Below are positions 24,589 to 33,192 of a DNA stretch of 64,000 bases, piece after piece; the stretch's first letter is position 1, and each line of letters begins with the position of its first letter. Source of the DNA: Microbacterium aurantiacum (GTDB lineage: Bacteria > Actinomycetota > Actinomycetes > Actinomycetales > Microbacteriaceae); contig NZ_JAJPDW010000002.1 of NCBI RefSeq assembly GCF_021654035.1, positions 186,001-250,000 of the forward strand, read 5' to 3'. The notes under the pieces were generated by a model, which was not told where the DNA came from, did no database searches, and saw only the letters and a list, made by a program, of their open reading frames with translations. The translations under genes were made by a program, and so were the position numbers.

Positions 24589-24617
24589 ATTTTTCGCGGG
24601 CTTTCCAACAATGTCAA
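24589..24617 (-). promoter_or_regulatory. promoter of the sugar importer operon with overlapping operator
   Basis: On the minus strand, TTGACA (24617-24612), a 17-base spacer and AAAAAT (24594-24589). The -35 is embedded in the palindromic AAACGTTT at 24616-24623 and next to TTTCGAAA at 24622-24629, so a repressor bound there would block polymerase. Confidence 0.55.
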
Positions 24618-24630
24618 ACGTTTTCGAAAT
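24611..24630. promoter_or_regulatory. probable LacI-family operator
   Basis: Contains AAACGTTT (24616-24623), the CG-centred core typical of LacI-family sites, overlapped by TTTCGAAA (24622-24629). It lies between the importer operon and the lacI-type gene, overlapping the importer -35 and just upstream of the regulator's own -10 (TACGAT, 24647-24652). Confidence 0.55.
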
Positions 24631-24660
24631 CATTTTCAATCCGGGCTACGATCAGCGTTC

Positions 24661-25659
24661 ATGAGTATGCGTCCCACCATCACCGACGTCGCCAAGGCGG
24701 CCGGTGTCTCGCCGGCGACCGTGTCCAAGGCGGTCAACGGCCGCTACGGCGTCGCCGCCGACACCGTCGAGCGCGTGCTCCGTGTCGTCGCCGAGCTCGG
24801 GTACGAATCGAGCCTCGTGGCGAGCAGCATGCGCTCGCGGCGCACCGGGGTCATCGGCGTGCTCGTGGCCGACTTCGAGCCGTTCAGTGCCGAGATCATG
24901 AAGGGCGTGGGACGCGCTCTCCGCGACACCCACTACGACCTCCTCGCCTACAGCGGCTCCCGGCAGCCGAACGGCGAGGGGTGGGAGCATCGCTCGCTCA
25001 GTCGCCTGAGCGGCACCCTCATCGACGGGGTCATCATGGTGACGCCCACCGTGCTCGGGGTCACCGCGGAGGTGCCGATCGTGGCCGTCGACCCGCACAC
25101 CGGCCGTGCCGACCTGCCCACCGTCGAGTCCGACAGCTTCACCGGGGCGCGCGAGGCGACGCGGTACCTCATCGAGCTCGGGCACCGGCGGATCGGGTTC
25201 ATCGCCGGACGCCCGGATCTGCGGTCGTCGATCCTGCGCGATGCCGGCTACCGTCGGGCGCTCTCGGATGCCGGCATCGCGTACGACCCCGCACTGGTGC
25301 GGGTGGGCATGTACCACCCCGAGACGGTGCGGGAGCAGGCGCGGCTGCTGCTCGAATCCGCCGATCGCCCGACGGCGGTCTTCGCGGCGAACGATCTGTC
25401 CGCCCTCGCGGTGATCGAGGTCGCCGCGCGCCTGGGCATCGCCGTGCCGCGGGATCTCTCGGTGGTCGGTTTCGATGACATCCCCGACGCCACGCAGGGG
25501 TCGCTCGCGCTCACGACCGTGCGTCAGCCCATGCAGGCTCTCGGTGCCACCGCCACCGGTCTCCTCGTCGCGCTCATGAACGGCGAGACGCCCGAATCGA
25601 CCCACATCGGACTGGCGACGCGGTTGATCGTCAGGGAGACGACGGCGCCGCCCCGCTGA
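24661..25659 (+). CDS. LacI-family transcriptional regulator
   Basis: A 332-residue repressor. The helix-turn-helix is ITDVAKAAGVSPATVSKAVNG (about 7-27, written here in two overlapping halves: ITDVAKAAGVS and VSPATVSKAVNG), then the hinge LVASSMRSRRTG, and a periplasmic-binding-like sensor domain with VVGFDDIPDAT near 275. TACGAT lies 8 bases before the ATG, so it is probably leaderless. Divergent from the xylan-oligosaccharide importer, which it most likely represses along with itself through the site at 24611-24630. Its 3' end overlaps the convergent ROK gene by 29 bases. Confidence 0.9.
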   Translation: MSMRPTITDVAKAAGVSPATVSKAVNGRYGVAADTVERVLRVVAELGYESSLVASSMRSRRTGVIGVLVADFEPFSAEIMKGVGRALRDTHYDLLAYSGSRQPNGEGWEHRSLSRLSGTLIDGVIMVTPTVLGVTAEVPIVAVDPHTGRADLPTVESDSFTGAREATRYLIELGHRRIGFIAGRPDLRSSILRDAGYRRALSDAGIAYDPALVRVGMYHPETVREQARLLLESADRPTAVFAANDLSALAVIEVAARLGIAVPRDLSVVGFDDIPDATQGSLALTTVRQPMQALGATATGLLVALMNGETPESTHIGLATRLIVRETTAPPR

Positions 25660-26860
25660 CGAGGTCTCGCTCGGCATCCTCCGCGCTGGTCGGCAGAGCC
25701 GGATCGGCGAGGATGCTGGCGAAGGCGAGCTCGGCGGCCCCGATGAGCAGGCGGTCTTCGGCGAGGCACGCAGACCGCAGCTCGAGGGACTCGGTGGAGG
25801 CGGGCATGGCCTGCCCCCGCACGCGATCGCGCAGGTCGGCGACGTCGACCTCGGCGAGGGTGGCGAGGAAGCCGCCGAGGACCACGACCGACGGGTTCAG
25901 CACGTTCACCGCGTTGCCGAGCGCTGTCGCCAGGATGCGGCGCTGCCGCTCGACCTCGCAGCGGATCGGGTCGTCGGGGTCGTCTCCGGCCACCGCGGCG
26001 GCCACGGCGGCGGCGAGCGTCGGCTCGTCGGCCGACTCGAGGCCGACGGCGTCGAGGAGCCGAGCGCGGCTCACCTCGTCCTCGAGGACGCCGCCGGTGG
26101 CGCGGCGGTCGTTCTCGTCGGCGATGCCGGGGCGATTCTGGCCGAACTCGCCGGCGTACCCGTCGGCTCCGCCCACGGGGATGCCGCCGATGATGAGTCC
26201 GCCGCCGATGCCGCTCGCGCCGCCGTTCAGGTACACGACGTCGCCGACGTCGCGCGCCGCGCCGAAGAGGTGCTCGGCCATGGCGCCGAGGCTCGCGTCG
26301 TTGCCGACGCGGGTGGGAAGGCCCGCGGCATCCTCGACCAGTTCGCGGAGCGGTGTGTCGCGCCAGTGCAGGTGCGGGGCATCGCGGACGAGGCCGTCGG
26401 AGGCCCGCACGAGGCCGGGAACGGCGAGGCCGATGCCCACGATCAGCGCGTCGGGGATGGTGTTCGCGCGCCAGTGGGCGACGCGATCGGCGATGAGGCG
26501 CGCGGTCTCCTCCGGCGCGGGGGCGCGGGGGACCTCGTGGCGCTCGCGGAGGACGATGCTCTGATCGAGCCGGACGACGGCGAGGGTGATCGCATCGACC
26601 TCGGGGTTGACCGCGACGGCGACTACGCGCGGATCGATCGCGACGATGGGGGAGGGGCGTCCGACGCGGCGGGCAGGATCGGGGGCGCGCTCTTCGACGA
26701 TGCCCGAGCGGGAGAGCTCGCCGACGAGGTCGGCGATGGTGGAGCGGTTCAGGCCCGTGGCGTCGGTCAGGGCCGCGCGGGAGAGGGGGCCGTTCCGGTG
26801 GAGGAGGCCCAGCACCGACGCCAGGTTCCGCTGGCGGCCGCCCGGCCCCATGAGATTCAT
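25631..26860 (-). CDS. ROK-family transcriptional regulator (XylR-like)
   Basis: A 409-residue repressor. The N-terminal winged helix has SRAALTDATGLNRSTIADLV (about 25-45). The sugar-kinase-like domain follows, with GIGLAVPGLV and GNDASLGAMAEHLFG, then GGASGIGGGLIIGG. The usual ROK zinc motif (CxCGxxGCxE) is absent: after GYAGEFG the sequence reads RPGIADENDRRATGG with no cysteines. The ATG at 26860 follows TACACT by 6 bases, so it is leaderless. It lies just downstream of the xylanase gene, whose promoter carries a TTAGTTTG-N8-CAAACTA site like that of Bacillus XylR, also a ROK protein. Confidence 0.88.
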   Translation of the reverse strand: MNLMGPGGRQRNLASVLGLLHRNGPLSRAALTDATGLNRSTIADLVGELSRSGIVEERAPDPARRVGRPSPIVAIDPRVVAVAVNPEVDAITLAVVRLDQSIVLRERHEVPRAPAPEETARLIADRVAHWRANTIPDALIVGIGLAVPGLVRASDGLVRDAPHLHWRDTPLRELVEDAAGLPTRVGNDASLGAMAEHLFGAARDVGDVVYLNGGASGIGGGLIIGGIPVGGADGYAGEFGQNRPGIADENDRRATGGVLEDEVSRARLLDAVGLESADEPTLAAAVAAAVAGDDPDDPIRCEVERQRRILATALGNAVNVLNPSVVVLGGFLATLAEVDVADLRDRVRGQAMPASTESLELRSACLAEDRLLIGAAELAFASILADPALPTSAEDAERDLVSGAAPSSP

Positions 26861-26866
26861 CGCACC

Positions 26867-26872
26867 AGTGTA
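26867..26872 (-). promoter_or_regulatory. -10 element of the ROK regulator gene
   Basis: TACACT on the minus strand, 6 bases before the ATG at 26860. The xylanase terminator hairpin ends only 2 bases upstream of it. Confidence 0.5.
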
Positions 26873-26874
26873 GG

Positions 26875-26913
26875 CATCGGGCCCGGCGAGCACGTGTCTC
26901 GCCGGGCCCGATG
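26875..26913 (-). terminator. 16-bp hairpin after the xylanase gene
   Basis: Perfect arms (26875-26890 and 26898-26913) across the loop CACGTGT, starting 7 bases beyond the xylanase stop codon. It insulates the xylanase message from the ROK gene promoter that abuts it. Confidence 0.75.
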
Positions 26914-26919
26914 ACCGGG

Positions 26920-29900
26920 TCAGCTGGTCATCCGCCGGAGCGTCGTCCCGCGCCGGACGGCGATGCCGCCGACGGTGAGGAGCGACAGGGCGGCCAGCAG
27001 GGCCAGGGCCCAGGGCAGCTCCACGCCGGTGGTGGCGAGGTGCGAGCCGGAGCCGGAGCCGGAGCCCGGGGAGGTGACCGCCGGGCCGTCATCCGAGCCA
27101 CCGGGGGTGCCGGGCGTGCCCGGGTCGGTCGGGTCCGTCGGGTCGACCGGGTCGACCGGGTCGACCGGGTCGGTCGGATCCGTCGGGTCCGTGGGATCCG
27201 TCGGGTCGACGCTGTCGGCGGCCACGAGCTGCGCCACGCCCCAGCGGGCGGTGGACTGGTAGCCCGCTCCCGTCGGGTCGGCCCAGTTGCGGATGCCGGT
27301 GCGTGCGCCCTCGGAGGCGTCGTTGACCTGGAAGTCCAGGCCGTGGAACGTGCCCTCGCCGCCGGAATCCAGCAGGCTCAGACGCGCTTCGATGACGTAC
27401 CCGCCGTCGACCCGGACCGCTGTCGACTCCACGCGTGCGCGCTGGAACGGCTCGTCTCCCGTGCCGAACGACAGCGTGTTGTCGGCGTTGATGCGCACCT
27501 GCATGTCGTCGTAGCGGTAGGAACCGTTCTTGACGTTGCCGGCGTCGAGGTAGAACTCCACCGAGTCCTGGATCCACGGGTCCGAGCCCGTGACGTCCAC
27601 GATCGGGTCGGTGACCTCGGCGAGGACGAACAGGTTGTTGCCCTGCCAGAGCGTGCGCACCTCGGCGGTCGCCCCGCCCGTGCCCGAGACCTGGCGGTCG
27701 GTGGAGACCGACGGTGCGGCATCCCATCCGGCCTCGATCTCGCCGTCGATGACCGGAGTCTCGGCGGCTTCGGGGATCGCCAGGTACGACACCGGCTCGA
27801 CCAGCGTCATGATGCCGGTCTGGCCCGTGGTGTTCCAGCCCTGCGTCGCCTCGCCGTCACGCACCCGCACGTCGAAGGCGAGCGTGTCGCCCTCCTGTGC
27901 ACCCTCGAGCGGTACGGTGGTGACGACGTCGTAGCCGCCCTCGCGCTCGGTGACGACGGCCTCGCGGTCGCCTTCGCCCGATCGTGCGACGGAGTACACC
28001 GTGTCGCCGAGCTGCAGGTCGATGCCGTCGGCATCCTGCACCGTGGTGTCGTCGACCTTCACCAGCACGGTCGCCTCGTCGGGCTCCCAGCGCATCTGGA
28101 ACTGCGCGATCGACTCCACCGGCAGCAGCGGCAGCAGCGACCACTCCAGAGCGGATGCCGCGTCGTCGGTCAGCGGCACCGAGCCGCCGAAGACGAAGGC
28201 GCTCCGCTGACGGGCGGGGAGCTCCTCGTCCACCGCGCCGTAGTAGGCGGGCTTGCCGAGGTAGCGGTCGTCGAACAGCAGCGGTGCGCCGTTGCCCGAG
28301 CGCCAGCTGCGGCCGTCGGTGAGGCCCCACACGGTGACGCTGAACAGCTCGTCGGTGTAGTCGCGGAACACGCGGAACGCGTCGCGGTAGTAGTAGCCCT
28401 GCTCCACCAGGAGCGCGTCGTTCACCGGGGTTCCGGTGGTGACGTCGAGCTCGGTGACCGCCTGGGTGAGGCCCAGGCCCGTGAAGCGCTCCAGCGCACC
28501 CTCGAGCGCCGAGACCGGCATCGCGAGGCTGACGTGGAACTGGTGGCCGACACCGTCGATCGGCACGCCGCGCGACAGCATCCGCTCGATGAGAGCGAGG
28601 TAGCGCGTCTGCTTGCCCGACTGCTCGGTGTTGTAGTCGTTGATGAACAGCGTCACCGGGCGGTCGCTGCCGGGGGCGGCGAACTCCTCGTTGAACGCCT
28701 CGTCGGCGTACTGGAACGACAGGTCGATGAACTCTTCACCCAGGATGCGGTACCACTCGCTGCGGCGCAGACCGTCTTCGAACTCCGAGCTGTCCGAGAC
28801 GACCTCGTTGACGACGTCCCACGCCGTGATGGGGTTGCCCCCGCCGTAGGCGCCGTACGTGTCAGCCAGGTATTCGGCGATGTTGAAGATGTGCGTGCGC
28901 ATCCGGTCGCGGAGGATCTGGCGGTCGGTCTCACTGGTGGTGAGGGGCGAGCCGTCCTCGGCCTGGAAGAAGAACGCCGGGGTCTGGCTGTGCCACACGA
29001 GCACGTGGCCGTAGACGTCCAGGTCGTTGTCCGCCGCGAAGCGCATGATCGCGTCCGCCTCGGGGTTGGCGCGGAAGTTGCCCTCGGCGTCGTACCAGGC
29101 ATCCGGCTTCATGTGGTTCTCGGCCGAGACCTGATCGAAGTGACAGAGCAGCAGCTCGGACGCCACGCCCGTGGTCTCGCGACGGTCGATCGCGACGCCC
29201 ACCGGCATGTCGAGGGTGTCCATCAGCGGCGTGATGTCTTCGATGACCGCCGGCTCCGGCACCGAGACGACGATGTCGTCGAAGTACAGGTCGGAGGTGT
29301 TCGTGCCGTTGTAGTCGGTCTCGAAGTAGAGCCGGCCGCTGTCGAACGCGGAGAGCGGGAAGGATGCCCGCACCTCGGTCCAGCCGGAGTTCGTCACCGA
29401 GGTGAACTGCGCCAGCGTGGCGTACGTCGTCGCGCCCTCGAAGGTGCGCTCGAGCGTCATCCACACCGGGGCCGCGGGCTGACCCGCACCGAAGCGTACC
29501 TGCGCCGAGACTTCGTAGGTCGTCTCGGCCTCAAGCGACGCGATGTCGTGTCCGAAGCCCGAGCCCTGCGAGGTGCGCTCCGTGAGGGCGGCCGCGCCGG
29601 TGCCGGCGAACACCGGGTCGTCCACGAGGGTGACGACGGGTGCGCCGCTGCCGCTGTCGCGGGGGCCCCATCCGCCGAGTCCCTCTTCGAAGTCGTTTGA
29701 CAGGGCGGTGTCGCTCGGCGGGGTTCCGCCGTCGCCGCCCCCGTCATCGCCGCCGCCGGTGTCGCCACCGACGTGGACGATCTCGAGGTCGTCGACGTAG
29801 TAGGTGTAGGCGGGGACGTCGGTGATGTCGCTCGTGCCGATGTAGAGCTGCAGCTCGGACGTGTCGGCGCCCTCGGGCACGGTGTAGCTGCCCTCGATGG

Positions 29901-30297
29901 TCGTCCACGCGTCGGCCGAGACCGGGGTGTTGCCGATCCACTCGTACGCGGGCTTCATCACCAGGCGGGCCGAGGTGGCCGGCGTCTCGGGGGCGAGCTT
30001 CACGCGGGCGGACAGGTCGTAGGTGGCGCCGGCCTCGAAGATGCCGAGGGGGCTTTGGATGCCGACGAAGTCGGCGTTGCGATCGGCGACCTGCAGCACT
30101 TTGCTGCCGTCGAGGTCGATCACGGAAAGGGTGGAGTCGTCTCCTCCACTCGCAACCCACTCCCCGATCGTGCCGTCCTCGAAGTCCACGGCCGAGAGGA
30201 CGGAGTCCTCCGCGGCGGCGGGTACGAGGGGGGCGACGATCAGGGCGGCGGTGGTGAGAGTGGCGGCGACGCCCCATCGAACCCGATGTCGATTCAC
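26920..30297 (-). CDS. secreted, wall-anchored GH10 endo-1,4-beta-xylanase with CBMs
   Basis: A 1125-residue multidomain enzyme. Order: signal peptide (1-29, ending PAAA), a CBM22/CBM4-like module (35-175), a Gly/Asp linker, a second such module (200-345), then GH10 (about 360-690) with acid/base Glu498 in WDVVNE and nucleophile Glu616 in TELD. A CBM9-like module follows (about 775-1010), a DPT/DPV linker, and a tail with LATTG (1087-1091), a hydrophobic span and basic end, i.e. a sortase-type anchor. Start GTG at 30297 with GAAGGAG. It cleaves xylan outside the cell and feeds the importer. LATTG differs from classical LPxTG. Confidence 0.93.
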   Translation of the reverse strand: MNRHRVRWGVAATLTTAALIVAPLVPAAAEDSVLSAVDFEDGTIGEWVASGGDDSTLSVIDLDGSKVLQVADRNADFVGIQSPLGIFEAGATYDLSARVKLAPETPATSARLVMKPAYEWIGNTPVSADAWTTIEGSYTVPEGADTSELQLYIGTSDITDVPAYTYYVDDLEIVHVGGDTGGGDDGGGDGGTPPSDTALSNDFEEGLGGWGPRDSGSGAPVVTLVDDPVFAGTGAAALTERTSQGSGFGHDIASLEAETTYEVSAQVRFGAGQPAAPVWMTLERTFEGATTYATLAQFTSVTNSGWTEVRASFPLSAFDSGRLYFETDYNGTNTSDLYFDDIVVSVPEPAVIEDITPLMDTLDMPVGVAIDRRETTGVASELLLCHFDQVSAENHMKPDAWYDAEGNFRANPEADAIMRFAADNDLDVYGHVLVWHSQTPAFFFQAEDGSPLTTSETDRQILRDRMRTHIFNIAEYLADTYGAYGGGNPITAWDVVNEVVSDSSEFEDGLRRSEWYRILGEEFIDLSFQYADEAFNEEFAAPGSDRPVTLFINDYNTEQSGKQTRYLALIERMLSRGVPIDGVGHQFHVSLAMPVSALEGALERFTGLGLTQAVTELDVTTGTPVNDALLVEQGYYYRDAFRVFRDYTDELFSVTVWGLTDGRSWRSGNGAPLLFDDRYLGKPAYYGAVDEELPARQRSAFVFGGSVPLTDDAASALEWSLLPLLPVESIAQFQMRWEPDEATVLVKVDDTTVQDADGIDLQLGDTVYSVARSGEGDREAVVTEREGGYDVVTTVPLEGAQEGDTLAFDVRVRDGEATQGWNTTGQTGIMTLVEPVSYLAIPEAAETPVIDGEIEAGWDAAPSVSTDRQVSGTGGATAEVRTLWQGNNLFVLAEVTDPIVDVTGSDPWIQDSVEFYLDAGNVKNGSYRYDDMQVRINADNTLSFGTGDEPFQRARVESTAVRVDGGYVIEARLSLLDSGGEGTFHGLDFQVNDASEGARTGIRNWADPTGAGYQSTARWGVAQLVAADSVDPTDPTDPTDPTDPVDPVDPVDPTDPTDPGTPGTPGGSDDGPAVTSPGSGSGSGSHLATTGVELPWALALLAALSLLTVGGIAVRRGTTLRRMTS
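27121..27207 (-). repeat. DPT/DPV linker repeat in the xylanase
   Basis: Ten Asp-Pro units in 9-base steps (four DPT, three DPV, two DPT, one DP) coding a rigid spacer between the CBM9-like module and the membrane anchor. Confidence 0.8.
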
Positions 30298-30313
30298 AGA
30301 ACGCTCCTTCGCG

Positions 30314-30337
30314 TAGTTTGTGGTCTTCGCAAACTAA
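30314..30337. promoter_or_regulatory. XylR/ROK-type operator before the xylanase gene
   Basis: TAGTTTG, 9 bases, CAAACTAA. On the minus strand it reads TTAGTTTG...CAAACTA, the same half sites as the Bacillus XylR operator. It lies 17 bases upstream of the GTG, where it would block initiation, and a ROK gene is adjacent to the xylanase gene. Confidence 0.6.
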
Positions 30338-30396
30338 TCCGCGAGGCGGCGTCGACGGCACCCCGTTACGGAACTGTTACGAAAACGCCCCGCAAG

Positions 30397-30404
30397 TTTC
30401 GAAA
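30397..30404. promoter_or_regulatory. TTTCGAAA palindrome shared with the importer promoter
   Basis: The same octamer as 24622-24629. A second input, perhaps of a LacI protein, to the xylanase promoter region. Confidence 0.3.
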
Positions 30405-30451
30405 GATCGCGACGGTTGTCGATGCGGCACCGAACCCGCACGATGGGTGCC

Positions 30452-30769
30452 ATGGGACTATCTGTCATTGCGAACGTGAATGATCTGGTGGAGATCGAGG
30501 CCGGCAGACGCACCTCGAAGCTTGCCGTTGCAGGCACCGGCGCGAGGGTCATCGTCTTCGCTCTCGATACCGGCGCCGAGCTCGCCGAGCACACCGCGCC
30601 CGGCCCGATCCTCGTGCAGGGACTCGCCGGTCGCCTGGAGTTCTCGACCAAGGAGGAGACCGTCGAGCTCCTGCCCGGCGGTCTCATCCACCTCGACGCC
30701 CGGGTGCCTCATGCCGTGCGCGCCACCGAGCCGTCGAGGATGATGTTGACGATCATCCGCCAGAACTGA
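30452..30769 (+). CDS. small cupin-domain protein
   Basis: A 105-residue single cupin barrel: GARVIVFALDTGAELAEHTAPGPILVQGLAGRLEF (first cupin motif region, with His in EHTAPGP and a G-x5-hxxG pattern) and LPGGLIHLDARVPHAVRA (second motif, with HAV). One metal-ligand His per motif is visible, fewer than in enzymes, so binding rather than catalysis is likely. CACGAT lies 7 bases before the ATG at 30452, favouring it over the ATG at 30443. It is divergent from the xylanase gene; a role in sugar metabolism is only a guess. Confidence 0.75.
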   Translation: MGLSVIANVNDLVEIEAGRRTSKLAVAGTGARVIVFALDTGAELAEHTAPGPILVQGLAGRLEFSTKEETVELLPGGLIHLDARVPHAVRATEPSRMMLTIIRQN

Positions 30770-30861
30770 CCTCTCGCTCGCTCGGCCCTGGCGGACGGAA
30801 CGAGATCGACCGGCACCCGTGCCGCGTCCAGACGACCGCCGACGTGTTTCCCGCCGGGCCG

Positions 30862-31866
30862 TCAGGCCGGAGGGGCGGTGCTGCCGCGCACGATGAGGTG
30901 CGTGGCGAGGTCCATGCGCATCGTGTCGGCCTGCTCACCGTCGGCGATGCGGAGGGCCAGGCGTGCCGCCTCCTCGCCCATGCGGCGGAGGGGCTGGTGC
31001 ACGGTGGTCAGCTGGGGGCTCATCCACTTCGCGAGGGCGATGTCGTCGTAGCCGACGACCGAAAGATCGCGGGGCACGGAAAGACCCCGCGCTGCGGCGG
31101 CAGCGATCACCCCGAGCGCCTGAAGGTCGCTGCCGGCGAAGATTGCCGTCGGCGGATTCGGGCCGGCGAGCAGCTCGGCGCCGTGGCGCTCGCCCTCGCC
31201 GGGGAGGAAGTCGCCGAAGCGGATGTGGTCGGGGTCGATCTCGAGCCCCGCGGCATTCATCGCCGAGCGGTAGCCGTCGACGCGGGCGAGGGAGCACATC
31301 ATGTCTTCGGGTCCGGTGATCGCGGCGATCCGGGTGTGCCCGAGCTCGATGAGGTGCCGGGTGGCGGCGAGTCCGCCCGCCCAGTTCGCCGATCCCACCG
31401 CGGGGACGTCGGATGCCGGATCGCCTGCGGGGTCGAGGATGACGAACGGGATTCCGCGTGAACGCAGCTTCTCGCGATAGCGCGGAGGGATGTCGCTGAA
31501 GACCAGCACGACGGCGAGCGGACGCCGGCGGAGCACACCGTCGATCCAGTCGGATGCCGGCGAGTGGCGGTCACCGCTGACGCTGAGCACCACGGACAGG
31601 CCCGCGGCATCCGCGACTTCCTCGACGCCCTCGATGACAGCGACCGACCAGCTCGGCTCGAGTTCATGGAAGACGAGCTCGATGTACTCGGAGCGCTGGC
31701 TGGCGTTGCGCCGTGTGTAGCCGTTCCGCCGCAGATGCTCCTCGAGGCGCTCGCGGGTGGCGGCGGAGACGTCCGCGCGCCCGTTGAGAACCTTCGACAC
31801 CGTCGCGAGGGAGACGCCCGCCTCGGCCGCGATCGCGGCGAGGGTCACGCGCGTCTTCTCGGGCAT
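30862..31866 (-). CDS. LacI-family transcriptional regulator of xylose genes (probable)
   Basis: A 334-residue LacI-type repressor. The HTH is LAAIAAEAGVSLATVSKVLNG at about 9-29 (helix 2 VSLATVSKVLNG), the hinge and the sensor domain follow, with VVGYDDIALAKWMSPQLTTV near 270-290. TAGCAT lies 6 bases before the ATG at 31866, so the transcript is leaderless. It is divergent from xylA-xylB with a palindrome between them, so xylose-responsive control of xylAB is likely. This is the third sugar regulator in the locus. Confidence 0.88.
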   Translation of the reverse strand: MPEKTRVTLAAIAAEAGVSLATVSKVLNGRADVSAATRERLEEHLRRNGYTRRNASQRSEYIELVFHELEPSWSVAVIEGVEEVADAAGLSVVLSVSGDRHSPASDWIDGVLRRRPLAVVLVFSDIPPRYREKLRSRGIPFVILDPAGDPASDVPAVGSANWAGGLAATRHLIELGHTRIAAITGPEDMMCSLARVDGYRSAMNAAGLEIDPDHIRFGDFLPGEGERHGAELLAGPNPPTAIFAGSDLQALGVIAAAAARGLSVPRDLSVVGYDDIALAKWMSPQLTTVHQPLRRMGEEAARLALRIADGEQADTMRMDLATHLIVRGSTAPPA

Positions 31867-31872
31867 CTAAGA

Positions 31873-31878
31873 ATGCTA
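31873..31878 (-). promoter_or_regulatory. -10 element of the second LacI gene
   Basis: TAGCAT on the minus strand, 6 bases before the ATG at 31866. Confidence 0.5.
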
Positions 31879-31921
31879 GCCCCGGCGGTATCCGAGCCCC
31901 GAACCCGCGTGGGAACAGGGA

Positions 31922-31964
31922 TGGACGCGAAGCCGATCGTGAGATACGTTGTTAACCGCAACAA
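31922..31964 (+). promoter_or_regulatory. xylA promoter and operator
   Basis: A moderate promoter, TGGACG (31922-31927), 17 bases, TACGTT (31945-31950). The inverted repeat TTGTT-AACCGC-AACAA (31949-31964) overlaps the expected start of transcription and would fit a repressor site. Confidence 0.5.
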
Positions 31965-31982
31965 TTACCGCGAAGGAGCGCC

Positions 31983-33191
31983 ATGACCACCCAGGCTTCG
32001 GGCCCTGTCCCGACCCCCGCCGACAAGTTCACCTTCGGTCTGTGGACCGTCGGCTACAACGGAGCCGACCCGTTCGGCGGGCCGACCCGCCCCGCCCTCG
32101 ACGTCGTCCACGCGGTCGAGAAGCTCGCCGAGCTCGGCGCGTACGGACTCACCTTCCACGACGACGACCTCTTCGCCTTCGGCTCGAGCGACGCCGAGCG
32201 TCAGACGCAGATCGATCGCCTGAAGGGCGCTCTCGCCGACACCGGTATGACCGTGCCGATGGTGACCACCAACCTCTTCTCGGCCCCCGTCTTCAAGGAC
32301 GGCGGCTTCACCTCCAACGACCGCGGCGTGCGTCGCTTCGCGCTGCGCAAGGTCTTCCGTCAGCTCGACCTCGGTGCCGAGCTCGGCGCCAAGACCTTCG
32401 TCATGTGGGGGGGCCGCGAGGGCGCCGAGTACGACTCCGCGAAGGACATCCGGGCGGCCCTCGAGCGCTACCGCGAGGCCGTCAACCTCCTCGGCGACTA
32501 CGTCACCGACAAGGGCTACGACATCCGCTTCGCCATCGAGCCGAAGCCCAACGAGCCCCGCGGTGACATCCTGCTGCCGACCCTCGGCCACGCGATCGCG
32601 TTCATCGACTCGCTCGAGCGCCCCGAACTCGTGGGCCTGAACCCCGAGGTAGGCCACGAGCAGATGGCGGGACTGAACTTCACCGCGGGCATCGCGCAGG
32701 CGCTGTTCCACGGCAAGCTCTTCCACATCGACCTCAACGGCCAGCGCGGCATCAAGTACGACCAGGACCTCGTGTTCGGTCACGGTGACCTGCACAACGC
32801 CTTCTCGCTGGTCGACCTGCTCGAGAACGGCGGCCCCGGCGGCGTCCCCGCCTACGACGGCCCCCGTCACTTCGACTACAAGCCCTCGCGCACCGAGGAC
32901 GAGACCGGCGTGTGGGACTCGGCCGCGGCCAACATGCGCACCTACCTGCTGCTCAAGGAGCGCGCCGCGGCCTTCCGCGCCGACCCCGAGGTGCAGGAGG
33001 CGCTCGCCGCCGCCCGCGTCGACGAGCTGTCGGTCCCGACCCTGAACGAGGGCGAGTCGTACGACGACTTCCTCGCCGACCGCTCCGCCTACGAGGACTT
33101 CGACCCGTCGGTCTACCTCGGCGGCAAGGGCTTCGGGTTCGTCCGCCTGCAGCAGCTGGCGACCGAGCACCTCATGGGAGCACGCGGCTGA
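31983..33191 (+). CDS. xylA: xylose isomerase
   Basis: A 402-residue class I xylose isomerase of the Streptomyces/Arthrobacter type. Recognisable blocks are FTFGLWTVG (16-24), the active-site [11 protein letters not shown] with His59, [13 protein letters not shown], the metal-binding [22 protein letters not shown] and [13 protein letters not shown]. It converts D-xylose to D-xylulose in the cytosol and needs two divalent metals. GAAGGAG lies before the ATG. xylB follows after a single base, so the two are one operon, opposed to the LacI gene. Confidence 0.97.
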   Translation: MTTQASGPVPTPADKFTFGLWTVGYNGADPFGGPTRPALDVVHAVEKLAELGAYGLTFHDDDLFAFGSSDAERQTQIDRLKGALADTGMTVPMVTTNLFSAPVFKDGGFTSNDRGVRRFALRKVFRQLDLGAELGAKTFVMWGGREGAEYDSAKDIRAALERYREAVNLLGDYVTDKGYDIRFAIEPKPNEPRGDILLPTLGHAIAFIDSLERPELVGLNPEVGHEQMAGLNFTAGIAQALFHGKLFHIDLNGQRGIKYDQDLVFGHGDLHNAFSLVDLLENGGPGGVPAYDGPRHFDYKPSRTEDETGVWDSAAANMRTYLLLKERAAAFRADPEVQEALAAARVDELSVPTLNEGESYDDFLADRSAYEDFDPSVYLGGKGFGFVRLQQLATEHLMGARG

Positions 33192-33192
33192 C

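Noticed and set aside
27121..27207. Nine-base repeats as a regulatory or mobile element
   Set aside because: They code the DPT/DPV linker of the xylanase.
26911..29700. Long plus-strand frame opposite the xylanase gene
   Set aside because: Shadow of the xylanase; composition is RDVDRVG repeats from the linker DNA.
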